The translations under genes were made by a program, and so were the position numbers. Below, one piece after another: positions 1-5,757 of a stretch of 6,535 nucleotides of DNA (position 1 is its first letter; every line of letters begins with the position of its first letter). The stretch spans positions 1-6,535 of the forward strand of contig CAMOZD010000074.1 in the NCBI GenBank assembly GCA_946630645.1, read 5' to 3'. The notes under the pieces are model-generated. The model was not told the DNA's origin, ran no database searches, and saw nothing but the letters and a program-made list of their open reading frames with translations. The DNA is from an uncultured Lachnospiraceae bacterium (GTDB taxonomy: Bacteria; Bacillota; Clostridia; Lachnospirales; Lachnospiraceae).

Positions 1-1701
1 AGCAGACTGAAGGATGGTGTTGGTACGCTTGCCCATACCAATCTCAATAGCCTTGTCGATAGCGTTGATAGTGTATAACTGAATGTTGTTGTCAGCGATA
101 TATTTCTTAGATGCTGCAGGCATGTGGTGATCCAGCTCTTCGTCAGTCCACTGGCAGTTGATCATGAAGATTCCGCCCGGCTTAACGTCCTGAACCATCT
201 TGTAACCCTTAACAACGTAGGATGGGTTATGACATGCTACGAAGTCAGCCTGGTTAATGTAGTATGGGCTCCTGATCGGGTTGTCGCCGAAACGGAGATG
301 GGAGATGGTGATACCTCCGGTCTTCTTGGAGTCATACTGGAAATAAGCCTGGATAAACTTATCTGTGTGGTCACCGATAATCTTGGTGGAGTTCTTGTTG
401 GCACCAACAGTACCGTCTCCGCCGAGACCCCAGAACTTACACTCAACAGTTCCGGGAGTGGATGTGATCGGAGCCGGCTTAACCTCCGGCAGGGACAGGT
501 TGGTCACATCATCCACGATACCGATGGTGAAACGTGGCTTGGGATCATCCTTCTCCAGCTCTTTGTAAATTGCAAATACGGAGCTCGGAGGTGTATCCTT
601 GGAACCTAAACCATAGCGGCCGCCTGTGAGAATGATATCATTGAGGCCTGCCTCACGGAGTGTAACGGCAACATCGAGGAAAAGGGGATCTCCCAGAGCA
701 CCCGGCTCTTTGGTACGGTCAAGAACAGCAATCTTCTTAGTTGTCTCAGGAATAACCTTAAGCAGTGCGGAGGATACCCACGGACGATAAAGGCGAACCT
801 TGATCAGGCCGACTTTCTCACCCTTGGCGGTAAGATAATCGATAACTTCCTCAGCCACGTCACAGATGGAACCCATAGCGATGATGACACGGTCAGCATC
901 TGCGGCACCATAGTAGTTGAAGAGATCATAATTAGTTCCTAATTTCTCGTTGATCTTAGCCATGTACTTCTCTACTACTGCAGGCAGGGCGTCATAGAGA
1001 GAGTTACATGCCTCACGATGCTGGAAGAATACGTCACCATTCTCATGGGAACCACGCATGGCCGGTGTCTCCGGATTCAGTGCATGGGCACGGAACTTCT
1101 CAACAGCCTCCATGTTGCACATTTCTTTCAGATCCTCATAATCCCATTTTTCAATCTTCTGGATCTCATGGGAGGTACGGAAACCATCAAAGAAGTTGAT
1201 GAACGGCACCTTGCCCTCGATTGCTGCCAGATGTGCAACCGGGCTTAAGTCCATAACTTCCTGAGGATTGGTCTCAGCCAGCATAGCGAAACCAGTCTGA
1301 CGACATGCATAAACATCACTGTGGTCACCGAAAATGTTCAGGGACTGGGTAGCAACGGTACGAGCTGATACGTCGAATACACAGGGAAGCTGCTCAGCGG
1401 CAATCTTGTACATATTCGGGATCATCAGCAGAAGTCCCTGGGAAGCAGTAAATGTTGTTGTGATTGCTCCGGCTGCGAGTGATCCATGTACGGTACCGGC
1501 TGCACCGGCCTCAGACTGCATCTCACTTACCACAACCTGATTGCCAAAAATATTCTCCTGTCCTGCTGCTGCCCACTGGTCAATGGAATCAGCCATGGGA
1601 CTGGACGGTGTAATAGGATAAATAGCAGCTACGTCAGTGTACGCATAAGCGACATGAGCGGCAGCCGTATTTCCATCCATAGACTGTTTAGCTCTTGGCA
1701 T
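1..1701 (-). CDS. nifJ: Pyruvate:ferredoxin (flavodoxin) oxidoreductase, N-terminal 567 residues (3' end beyond window)
   Basis: This enzyme oxidatively decarboxylates pyruvate with CoA to acetyl-CoA and CO2 and passes the electrons to ferredoxin or flavodoxin in the cytoplasm; it is central to anaerobic fermentation. The frame is open from the ATG at 1699-1701 to the window edge. Seen: YPITPSS at residues 28-34, EMQSEAGAAG from residue 60, and VSAR at 111-114. Counting from this start puts Thr31, Glu64 and Arg114 at the same numbers as the pyruvate- and thiamine-binding residues of Desulfovibrio africanus PFOR, which supports the start. GLGGDGTVGANK at 425-436 marks the gamma (CoA-binding-type) domain. 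The family is about 1,170-1,230 residues, so the 4Fe-4S and TPP domains lie outside. A ribosome site AAGGAGGA at 1708-1715 sits 6 nt before the ATG, and the gene has its own promoter. Codon use looks strongly biased, as in a highly expressed gene. Identification is close to certain. Confidence 0.97.
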   Translation of the reverse strand, partial: MPRAKQSMDGNTAAAHVAYAYTDVAAIYPITPSSPMADSIDQWAAAGQENIFGNQVVVSEMQSEAGAAGTVHGSLAAGAITTTFTASQGLLLMIPNMYKIAAEQLPCVFDVSARTVATQSLNIFGDHSDVYACRQTGFAMLAETNPQEVMDLSPVAHLAAIEGKVPFINFFDGFRTSHEIQKIEKWDYEDLKEMCNMEAVEKFRAHALNPETPAMRGSHENGDVFFQHREACNSLYDALPAVVEKYMAKINEKLGTNYDLFNYYGAADADRVIIAMGSICDVAEEVIDYLTAKGEKVGLIKVRLYRPWVSSALLKVIPETTKKIAVLDRTKEPGALGDPLFLDVAVTLREAGLNDIILTGGRYGLGSKDTPPSSVFAIYKELEKDDPKPRFTIGIVDDVTNLSLPEVKPAPITSTPGTVECKFWGLGGDGTVGANKNSTKIIGDHTDKFIQAYFQYDSKKTGGITISHLRFGDNPIRSPYYINQADFVACHNPSYVVKGYKMVQDVKPGGIFMINCQWTDEELDHHMPAASKKYIADNNIQLYTINAIDKAIEIGMGKRTNTILQSA

Positions 1702-1751
1702 ATTAGTTCCTCCTTTTGGTTAGTAATAGTAATGGTTTATAATTTGACACA

Positions 1752-1780
1752 ATTTTATCATTAATTCATTTTGATGTAAA
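1752..1780 (-). promoter_or_regulatory. Sigma-A-type promoter of nifJ
   Basis: Read on the minus strand, TTTACA (1775-1780) and TAAAAT (1752-1757) are separated by exactly 17 bp; each hexamer matches consensus at 5 of 6 positions. Transcription would start near 1745, giving a leader of about 44 nt that contains the AAGGAGGA ribosome site. No riboswitch-like structure fits in so short a leader. Confidence 0.65.
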
Positions 1781-1853
1781 GAAAAAACGATATTGTTTCT
1801 CATCCAGTGCAGGTTCCCCGCCGGAAAAAGGGAATTTTTTACCATTTAAGCTC

Positions 1854-1871
1854 TAAAAAGTACACTTTTTA
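1854..1871. repeat. 18-bp A/T-rich palindrome upstream of nifJ promoter
   Basis: TAAAAAGT and ACTTTTTA form 8-bp inverted arms around a 2-bp centre, about 75 bp upstream of the nifJ -35. The size and symmetry would fit an operator for a dimeric regulator. The stem is almost all A/T and has no distinct U-tract, so a terminator is less likely. No known regulator motif is recognised. The neighbouring CCAGG/CCTGG pair (1901-1905 and 1926-1930), just after the peptidase gene, also lacks a U-tract, so I see no clear terminator between that gene and nifJ. Confidence 0.3.
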
Positions 1872-1942
1872 TCAGTAAGCTTTTATTGATTATTGATAGA
1901 CCAGGCCGGTTCCGGCAGAGAAAACCCTGGCTCCGGAAGTTT

Positions 1943-2515
1943 TCAGCCCTTCATTATAAGCGCCATCACCATGCCCCCACAAAGAAAGGGGCCCAGGGGA
2001 ATCCCATCACCCGGCCTGACCCTGCCTGATAACAGCAGGACTGACCCGGCAAGCCCGGCAAAAACCATGGCGACCAGGAAGGAAGCTAACAGCAGCCTGA
2101 CCCCCAGATAGAAACCTCCTGCCGCCAGCAATTTGATATCCCCTCCCCCCATGCTGCCGGGCAGGGCGGCTGCCAGGAGCAAAAGGGGCAGGCTCAGGCA
2201 GACCAGGGCAAGCAGCCGGTCCAGGACAAGGCCGGCCGGCCATGCAAAAAGGGCCTCCTGGCCCCAGGTTTCCGGCTCCCAGGCTATCCACTGCCAGACC
2301 AGCCGGCAAGCTCCCAGAATAAAAAGCTCCCTTACGTAGCGGTCGGGAATCACCATGGTCCTGGCATCCATCACCGCCGTGCTGACTATAATACATAAAA
2401 AAACCCATTCCATAAGCCGGTCAGGCAGGGTGCCGGCCACCGGGCCCAATCTCCACTCAAGGACTGCCAGTCCCGTCCCGGCCAGAGCCCTGACCCGTAA
2501 AGAAAACCCCTTCAT
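1943..2515 (-). CDS. A24-family prepilin peptidase-like membrane protein (single peptidase domain)
   Basis: A 190-residue, very hydrophobic protein with the two aspartates of the A24 (type IV prepilin / TadV-CpaA) aspartic peptidases. Asp50 lies in MDARTMVIPDR and Asp126 in GGGDIK (residues 123-128); the family-typical IPLGPFL follows at 172-178. Hydrophobic stretches at roughly 34-49, 63-77, 98-120, 134-163 and 172-189 suggest a polytopic membrane protein with active sites at the cytoplasmic face. Such enzymes cut the leader of type IV pilin-like precursors. The N-terminal cysteine-motif methylase domain of full-length PilD is absent, so it resembles the short TadV/CpaA or preflagellin-peptidase type. 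The start ATG at 2513-2515 has a G-rich ribosome site (AAGGGGGGAG, 2519-2528). The gene looks more GC-rich than its flanks. No pilin, secretion ATPase or Tad gene is in the window, so its substrate is unknown. Confidence 0.85.
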   Translation of the reverse strand: MKGFSLRVRALAGTGLAVLEWRLGPVAGTLPDRLMEWVFLCIIVSTAVMDARTMVIPDRYVRELFILGACRLVWQWIAWEPETWGQEALFAWPAGLVLDRLLALVCLSLPLLLLAAALPGSMGGGDIKLLAAGGFYLGVRLLLASFLVAMVFAGLAGSVLLLSGRVRPGDGIPLGPFLCGGMVMALIMKG

Positions 2516-2569
2516 ACGCTCCCCCCTTATAAATCATTTTCAGTTACAGACAGCTACTTCCTTTCCTTA

Positions 2570-2605
2570 AATATTGTTAAAATATTGTTAAATGAATTTT
2601 GTTAA
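2570..2605. repeat. Three direct TTGTTAA repeats, two within a perfect 11-bp tandem
   Basis: The 11-bp unit AATATTGTTAA occurs twice in tandem (2570-2580 and 2581-2591), and a third TTGTTAA lies at 2599-2605. The cores start 11 and 14 bp apart, close to one helical turn. The array sits between the possible -10 elements and the ribosome site of the A24 peptidase gene, where a bound protein could block transcription. TTGTTAA resembles a half-site of the redox regulator Rex, but Rex sites are inverted and these are direct, so the assignment is not secure. Chance in AT-rich DNA is the alternative. Confidence 0.45.
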
Positions 2606-2612
2606 AAGAAAA

Positions 2613-2641
2613 ATTATATATTATAGAAGCACTTTTTATAA
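2613..2641 (-). promoter_or_regulatory. Possible promoter of the A24 peptidase gene
   Basis: On the minus strand two TATAAT hexamers occur at 2620-2625 and 2613-2618. Only the second has anything -35-like at 17 bp (TTATAA, 2636-2641, a 3 of 6 match). The terminator at 2779-2812 isolates this gene from mltG, so a promoter is expected hereabouts, but the exact elements are uncertain. Confidence 0.3.
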
Positions 2642-2778
2642 AATAATTATTCCGGTGTACATATCCCTTAAAAGCAAATCTCCTGATAATCATTCTCCTG
2701 CACGCAATCGCCTAAACAGGGCTTTCATGAAAATAAATCCCCGGAAAAATCTGCCCGCAGGCAAAGCCTGACTGGCTG

Positions 2779-2812
2779 AAAAAAGGGATGAAACCTGATC
2801 AGATTTCATCCC
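2779..2812 (-). terminator. Intrinsic terminator after mltG
   Basis: On the minus strand GGGATGAAA (2804-2812) pairs with TTTCATCCC (2785-2793) in a perfect 9-bp stem. The palindromic CTGATCAG lies in the loop, and six Ts follow at once (2784-2779). This is a textbook rho-independent terminator about 120 bp past the mltG stop. It separates mltG from the A24 peptidase gene. Confidence 0.85.
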
Positions 2813-2930
2813 TGGTAATAATCACTATATGCTTATCCGGATCCTTCAGTCCCTGCGCAGATCCACTTTCCACACTCTCTTACTACTTTTACTTCTTCTC
2901 CTGCTCTTTTTCCCTGTCCGGCTCACCGGC

Positions 2931-4202
2931 TTACTGACCTGATGTCTCTTCCTGGGCCGGCTGTGCCTGGCTGGAAGATTCCGCCTGAGTAGAAGGCTCC
3001 GCCTGAGTGGAAGCCGCCGCCTGGGTGGAAGCCGCCGTAGGCGCCTTCTCAGCTGTCTTTGAAGCCGCCTCATGTTCCTCATAGGTCTCAAAGAAGAGGT
3101 TGGAACCGTCATTCTTTGTAGCATCCTCCTGGAAGAAGAGGAAATTATTGGGCTCAGGATTCAGAACCGCATCGATGGCCTTAAGACTGGGGCTGCAGAT
3201 GGGTCCCGGAGGCAGGCCTTCATAGAGATAGGTATTATAAGGAGAATCGTACTTGAGGTCAGAGTAGAGCACCTGGTCCTTGCCGTAAAGACCGTTGGTG
3301 ACGGCATAGACCACCGTCGAATCAAACTGGAGCTTCATCTTTTTATCAAGCCGGTTCTGGATGATCTGGGCGATGACCGGGAACTCGTTCTCCTTCTGGG
3401 TCTCCATCTGGACCATGGAAGCCCGGATCAGCACTTCCTCCACAGTCATATTCATGGCCTTGGCCTGGTCCTGCCTGCTGCCTGTAAAACGCATCTTGAA
3501 TTCCGCCAGAATCTTGTCAGCCAGCCCCTCACCGGTGATATCTTCTGTCAGATAGTAGGTACTTGGATATGCATAACCCTCCAGCTGGTAAAAGACCTTG
3601 TCTTTTCCCGGAAGTATGCTGGCATAGGCAAAGCCGTCCACGGCCTTTTCCATGGCCTGGGTGAATTCGGCGGCCGTCATCACACCCTCCTCTTCCAGCT
3701 TCTGGCCTGCCCTGGCGATGGTGTAGCCCTCCGGAATACTGAAGGTCAGCTCATTGCCGGTAGATGTAATAATCTTTAGAATATCCTCAAGGCTCATGGT
3801 ACTGGTCAGCTGGTAGGTGCCATAGCGGATCCGGCCCCGGTATTCGGACAGATAAAGCTTGACCAGAAACGGGTACTCATAGCGGACGATACCATCCTGC
3901 TGGAGAATCTTAGCCACATCCCTGGATGTAGCCCCCTTGGGAATGGTCACCCTGACCGCCTCACCTCCCGCTGATGTGGTCCTGGAATCCTCATGCCACA
4001 TGGAATAGACGAAGGTCATAGCCAGGGACACAATAATGAAAATAACAAGCAAAAAGAAGCGTCCGATTGCCTTCAGTACGGGGTGCTTCTTCCTGGGGGG
4101 CTCCTGTTCAGGCTGATACCTCTTGTGGAGAGGTCCATTGCCCGGAGCATTAGAAGATGTGACTGGCTGTTCAAGGTCTTTGCTTCGATTCTCTTCTGAC
4201 AT
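2931..4202 (-). CDS. mltG: Endolytic murein transglycosylase MltG (YceG-like)
   Basis: A 423-residue bitopic membrane protein. MltG cuts nascent glycan strands in the membrane-proximal peptidoglycan and so helps end glycan polymerisation. Seen: a charged cytoplasmic N-terminus (1-45), one membrane helix (about 47-67), a LysM-like segment (VRVTIPKGATSRDVAKIL, 83-100), LEGYAYPSTY (207-216), then the catalytic YceG domain with ASMVQMET (261-268), NRL (283-285), LQFDSTVVYA (291-300) and YNTYLYEGLPPGPICSPSL (322-340). In the active-site motif, usually with two Glu residues (ExE), the first is Gln265 and Glu267 is kept. A low-complexity tail of about 45 residues follows the domain. The ATG at 4200-4202 is chosen because GGAGGA (4207-4212) precedes it; the upstream in-frame TTG at 4229 would place the ribosome site inside the gene. 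The gene is divergent from the GNAT gene and ends in its own terminator, so it is probably monocistronic. Confidence 0.95.
   Translation of the reverse strand: MSEENRSKDLEQPVTSSNAPGNGPLHKRYQPEQEPPRKKHPVLKAIGRFFLLVIFIIVSLAMTFVYSMWHEDSRTTSAGGEAVRVTIPKGATSRDVAKILQQDGIVRYEYPFLVKLYLSEYRGRIRYGTYQLTSTMSLEDILKIITSTGNELTFSIPEGYTIARAGQKLEEEGVMTAAEFTQAMEKAVDGFAYASILPGKDKVFYQLEGYAYPSTYYLTEDITGEGLADKILAEFKMRFTGSRQDQAKAMNMTVEEVLIRASMVQMETQKENEFPVIAQIIQNRLDKKMKLQFDSTVVYAVTNGLYGKDQVLYSDLKYDSPYNTYLYEGLPPGPICSPSLKAIDAVLNPEPNNFLFFQEDATKNDGSNLFFETYEEHEAASKTAEKAPTAASTQAAASTQAEPSTQAESSSQAQPAQEETSGQ
2964..3035 (-). repeat. Four 18-bp tandem repeats encoding hexapeptides in the MltG tail
   Basis: Four adjacent 18-bp units keep the mltG frame and encode AASTQA, AASTQA, EPSTQA and ESSSQA (residues 390-413). 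The two units nearest the catalytic domain are nearly identical in DNA; the distal ones have diverged. The tail is Ala/Ser/Thr/Gln-rich, extracytoplasmic and probably disordered. The repeat also explains the artificial Arg-rich reading frame on the same strand. Confidence 0.85.
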
Positions 4203-4310
4203 AGCTTCCTCCAAAAGTAATTCTATCAAATCATGGATCCTGCAGGAGTCTGCCGGTCTTCACAGACCCATGCAATTCTTAGCTCCAAGAGTAAATGTAC
4301 ATAATTAAAG

Positions 4311-4333
4311 GTGAATCCAGCGGTAGGATTCAC
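4311..4333. repeat. Inverted repeat with 8-bp stem in the mltG/GNAT spacer
   Basis: GTGAATCC (4311-4318) and GGATTCAC (4326-4333) are perfect inverted arms around a 7-nt loop, AGCGGTA. It lies upstream of the plus-strand -35, so it is not in the GNAT transcript. It could lie in the mltG leader if mltG starts near 4369, or act as a DNA operator. No U-tract follows on the plus strand, and only a weak one on the minus strand. Confidence 0.5.
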
Positions 4334-4351
4334 AGGAGAGCCCGACTGATA

Positions 4352-4380
4352 TTGACCTTTTGCCCCACTTATCATATTAT
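4352..4380 (+). promoter_or_regulatory. Sigma-A-type promoter of the GNAT gene
   Basis: TTGACC (4352-4357, 5 of 6) and TATTAT (4375-4380, 5 of 6) are separated by exactly 17 bp. Initiation near 4387 would leave a leader of about 124 nt before the ATG at 4511. Its position supports the downstream start over the longer frame beginning at 4295. Confidence 0.6.
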
Positions 4381-4406
4381 AAGGGCAGACAGAATTCCGC
4401 TTGTAA
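4376..4406 (-). promoter_or_regulatory. Possible mltG promoter overlapping the divergent one
   Basis: On the minus strand TATAAT (4376-4381) has a poor -35 candidate, TTACAA (4401-4406), at a long 19-bp spacing. Its -10 shares bases with the plus-strand TATTAT. I saw no better minus-strand promoter in the spacer, so it is offered as the best available. It would give mltG a leader of roughly 165 nt containing the 4311-4333 hairpin. Confidence 0.25.
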
Positions 4407-4510
4407 CCGCAGGCCTGCACCCGGCTTATACTTCCTGGAAAATCTGCGCCATACCGGTCTGTCAAGTTTCTAAAATCCCTTGCTGCAGATATGAAAAAAG
4501 GTGCGTTTTC

Positions 4511-5344
4511 ATGAAAAATATCCCCCGGTACACCCTGCTGTTCTACACAGCCTTCCCGAAGGAAAAAGCGGTCGGTCTCTCATTAAAAAAATATTATTAT
4601 AACTATAACATAGAATTCCACAATAATGAAGATTTACATTTCAAAGATTTTTACTCGAGACGGACATTTATCTTCTGTGACAGGGATGCTCTGATCAAAA
4701 AAGCGAGTCAGTGCGGCCTTCCTGTCATAGCCGTCTCCCACCCCTTCAACAAAGGCGAATCTCTCTTCGGCACCCCCTACATGATCCGGCTGGAGGAAGA
4801 AGACCTGCCGGCTGATCTCATAAGCCCGGACTTTCTCGAAGAAATCTATTGCCGCTACTACCGTCTGCCCCTGCAGGTGGGTCAAAGCCCCAATTATATC
4901 CTCAGGGAATTATCCATGGCAGACCTTAATGACCTGATTGAGCTGGACACGGACAACCTTAAGAACAGTGACGCCCTCTTCTTTCCGCCTGAGTACATGA
5001 CTTCCAGACTCAGAGAGATCCACTGCGAAACTTTTCTCAAGGCCTACATTTCCAACCAGTATTCCCTTTTCAACCTGGGCTTCTACGCCGTCATCGACAA
5101 AAAGACCCGGTCCTTCCTGGGCCTGGTGGGCTTTAACACGCCCGAAGACGACTATATTGAAATCGGTTACTCCCTGAAAAAGGATTACCGGCGCCAGGGG
5201 ATAGGGACAGAGGTCCTGCCTGTCCTCCTGGACTACCTGAGCAAGCTCTACCCCAACCTCCCCATCAGGGTCAGCCTGAAGAAAGAGAATACCGCTTCCA
5301 GGAAGCTTGCGGAAAAATTCGGCATCCAGTGCCTGATCCAGTAA
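4511..5344 (+). CDS. GNAT-family N-acetyltransferase with an uncharacterised N-terminal domain
   Basis: 277 residues in two parts. Residues 131-277 form a GNAT domain. LRELSMADLNDLIEL (131-145) is the usual first strand and helix, FLGLVGFN (202-209) the central strands, and YRRQGIG (226-232) is motif A, the R/Q-x-x-G-x-G loop that binds the acetyl-CoA pyrophosphate. NTASRKLAEKFG (260-271) is the typical C-terminal helix. The acceptor is unknown. Residues 1-120 are a separate alpha/beta-looking domain (FIFCDRDALIKKA, GLPVIAVSHP, then DFLEEIYCRYYRLPLQ). I associate this arrangement with Lachnospiraceae GNAT proteins and can give it no function. The start ATG at 4511 is chosen for the AAGG site at 4498-4501 (9-nt spacing), the promoter position, and because the upstream extension looks non-coding. 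The gene is divergent from mltG, and a candidate terminator lies at 5431-5454. Confidence 0.85.
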   Translation: MKNIPRYTLLFYTAFPKEKAVGLSLKKYYYNYNIEFHNNEDLHFKDFYSRRTFIFCDRDALIKKASQCGLPVIAVSHPFNKGESLFGTPYMIRLEEEDLPADLISPDFLEEIYCRYYRLPLQVGQSPNYILRELSMADLNDLIELDTDNLKNSDALFFPPEYMTSRLREIHCETFLKAYISNQYSLFNLGFYAVIDKKTRSFLGLVGFNTPEDDYIEIGYSLKKDYRRQGIGTEVLPVLLDYLSKLYPNLPIRVSLKKENTASRKLAEKFGIQCLIQ

Positions 5345-5430
5345 AATACTGTTCACTTTCACGATTCTTTTCAAATGAAACCTTTCTATTTTCTCATATA
5401 AGCCTGCCGCATTTCAGTGAAAAAAATAAC

Positions 5431-5454
5431 AAGCCACAAAATGAAGCCTGGCTT
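5431..5454 (+). terminator. Candidate terminator hairpin after the GNAT gene
   Basis: AAGCCA (5431-5436) and TGGCTT (5449-5454) pair around a 12-nt loop, about 90 nt past the GNAT stop codon. The following plus-strand sequence, ATTTGATAATT, is only a weak U-tract. On the minus strand a better T-run follows (the A7 at 5420-5426), but no minus-strand gene needs it. Confidence 0.35.
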
Positions 5455-5474
5455 ATTTGATAATTCATATTGGC

Positions 5475-5503
5475 TTGACAGGCATCTTATTCCATATTAT
5501 AAT
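5475..5503 (+). promoter_or_regulatory. Perfect consensus sigma-A promoter (distal pckA promoter, P1)
   Basis: TTGACA (5475-5480) and TATAAT (5498-5503) both match consensus fully at the optimal 17-bp spacing. Initiation would be near 5510, about 385 nt upstream of pckA. It should be strong unless repressed. Either pckA has a long leader, or the promoter drives an unrecognised RNA. Confidence 0.75.
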
Positions 5504-5610
5504 AACAATCCGGGTCAAACATAGTTAATTTGCAATTATATTGCCCTTATACTCTATTATTTTTACCGGGTCGTCCTCTGGGATATCCTGGTCCACCTGT
5601 CTGGTCTGAT

Positions 5611-5645
5611 TGAATCAACCGAAACTTTTGACAGCATTTGATTCA
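5611..5645. repeat. Inverted repeat in the pckA upstream region
   Basis: TGAATCAA (5611-5618) and TTGATTCA (5638-5645) are perfect 8-bp inverted arms with a 19-nt spacer. In a transcript from P1 they could form a stem; as DNA they could be paired binding sites. The A/T content makes chance a real alternative. Confidence 0.3.
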
Positions 5646-5757
5646 TCTGCTTCAAAGATTAATAATTGATAGCCTGTATTTTAGTGGCACATTCTTTTTT
5701 AAGTCTGGTCACTCTCAAATATTTGTTAATAATTAGGCAAAAGCCAGGAATCGTTTA

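Larger units (their letters stand above)
2516..2930. other. Intergenic region between A24 peptidase and mltG
   Basis: About 415 bp without a convincing gene. The part nearest the peptidase (2565-2650) is extremely AT-rich and carries the TTGTTAA repeats and possible -10 elements. The mltG terminator is at 2779-2812. Short minus-strand frames here (12 and 38 codons, beginning near 2727 and 2695) look like chance. From 2889 to 2930, codons continue in the mltG frame after its stop (see findings). Confidence 0.6.
4203..4510. other. Divergent intergenic spacer between mltG and the GNAT gene
   Basis: 308 bp with no convincing gene. It holds the ribosome sites of both flanking genes, a hairpin at 4311-4333, a good plus-strand promoter at 4352-4380, a weak overlapping minus-strand promoter and a 10-bp palindrome GCAGGCCTGC at 4409-4418. 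A 79-codon minus-strand frame (4226-4465) and the upstream extension of the GNAT frame (from 4295) translate to sequence with no family features and are taken as non-coding. Confidence 0.6.

Noticed and set aside
124..609. 161-codon plus-strand open frame
   Set aside because: It lies antisense inside nifJ, whose minus-strand translation is unmistakable PFOR; the plus-strand product has no family features.
1820..1845. TTCCC/GGGAA pair followed by TTTTTT, terminator-like on the plus strand
   Set aside because: The stem is only about 5 bp with a large loop, and no plus-strand gene precedes it.
2640..2735. Short minus-strand ORFs of 12 and 38 codons between mltG and the A24 gene
   Set aside because: Composition reflects AT-rich DNA, no homology is recognised, and the longer one runs through the likely promoter region.
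2846..3124. Arg-rich 92-codon minus-strand frame resembling a basic nucleic-acid-binding peptide
   Set aside because: It is the shifted frame of the 18-bp Ala/Ser/Thr/Gln repeats of MltG; the repeated RRL/LRR pattern follows from that repeat, and there is no ribosome site.
3072..3779. 235-codon plus-strand open frame
   Set aside because: It is antisense to the catalytic part of mltG; Leu/Ile/Gly-rich shadow translation with no recognisable domain.
4226..4465. 79-codon minus-strand frame ending just upstream of mltG
   Set aside because: No family features and no clear ribosome site; it overlaps the well-supported plus-strand promoter and the hairpin, so it is treated as intergenic.
4295..4510. 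72-codon N-terminal extension of the GNAT protein
   Set aside because: It would begin upstream of the promoter at 4352-4380, its translation looks random, and the ATG at 4511 has a ribosome site.
4491..4514. Seven-codon ORF (MKKGAFS) overlapping the GNAT start as ATGA
   Set aside because: It has no ribosome site of its own; the overlap probably comes from the A-rich Shine-Dalgarno region.
5525..5614. Minus-strand peptide fragment (contains QVDQDIPEDDPVKIIEYKGN) faintly like the N-terminus of a transposase
   Set aside because: Only 29 codons without a proper start or ribosome site, with no terminal inverted repeats or further transposase sequence nearby; too short to call a remnant.
5681..5700. 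Possible small-RNA terminator (T6 run at 5695-5700)
   Set aside because: No stable stem precedes the T-run; only 3-bp pairings were found.
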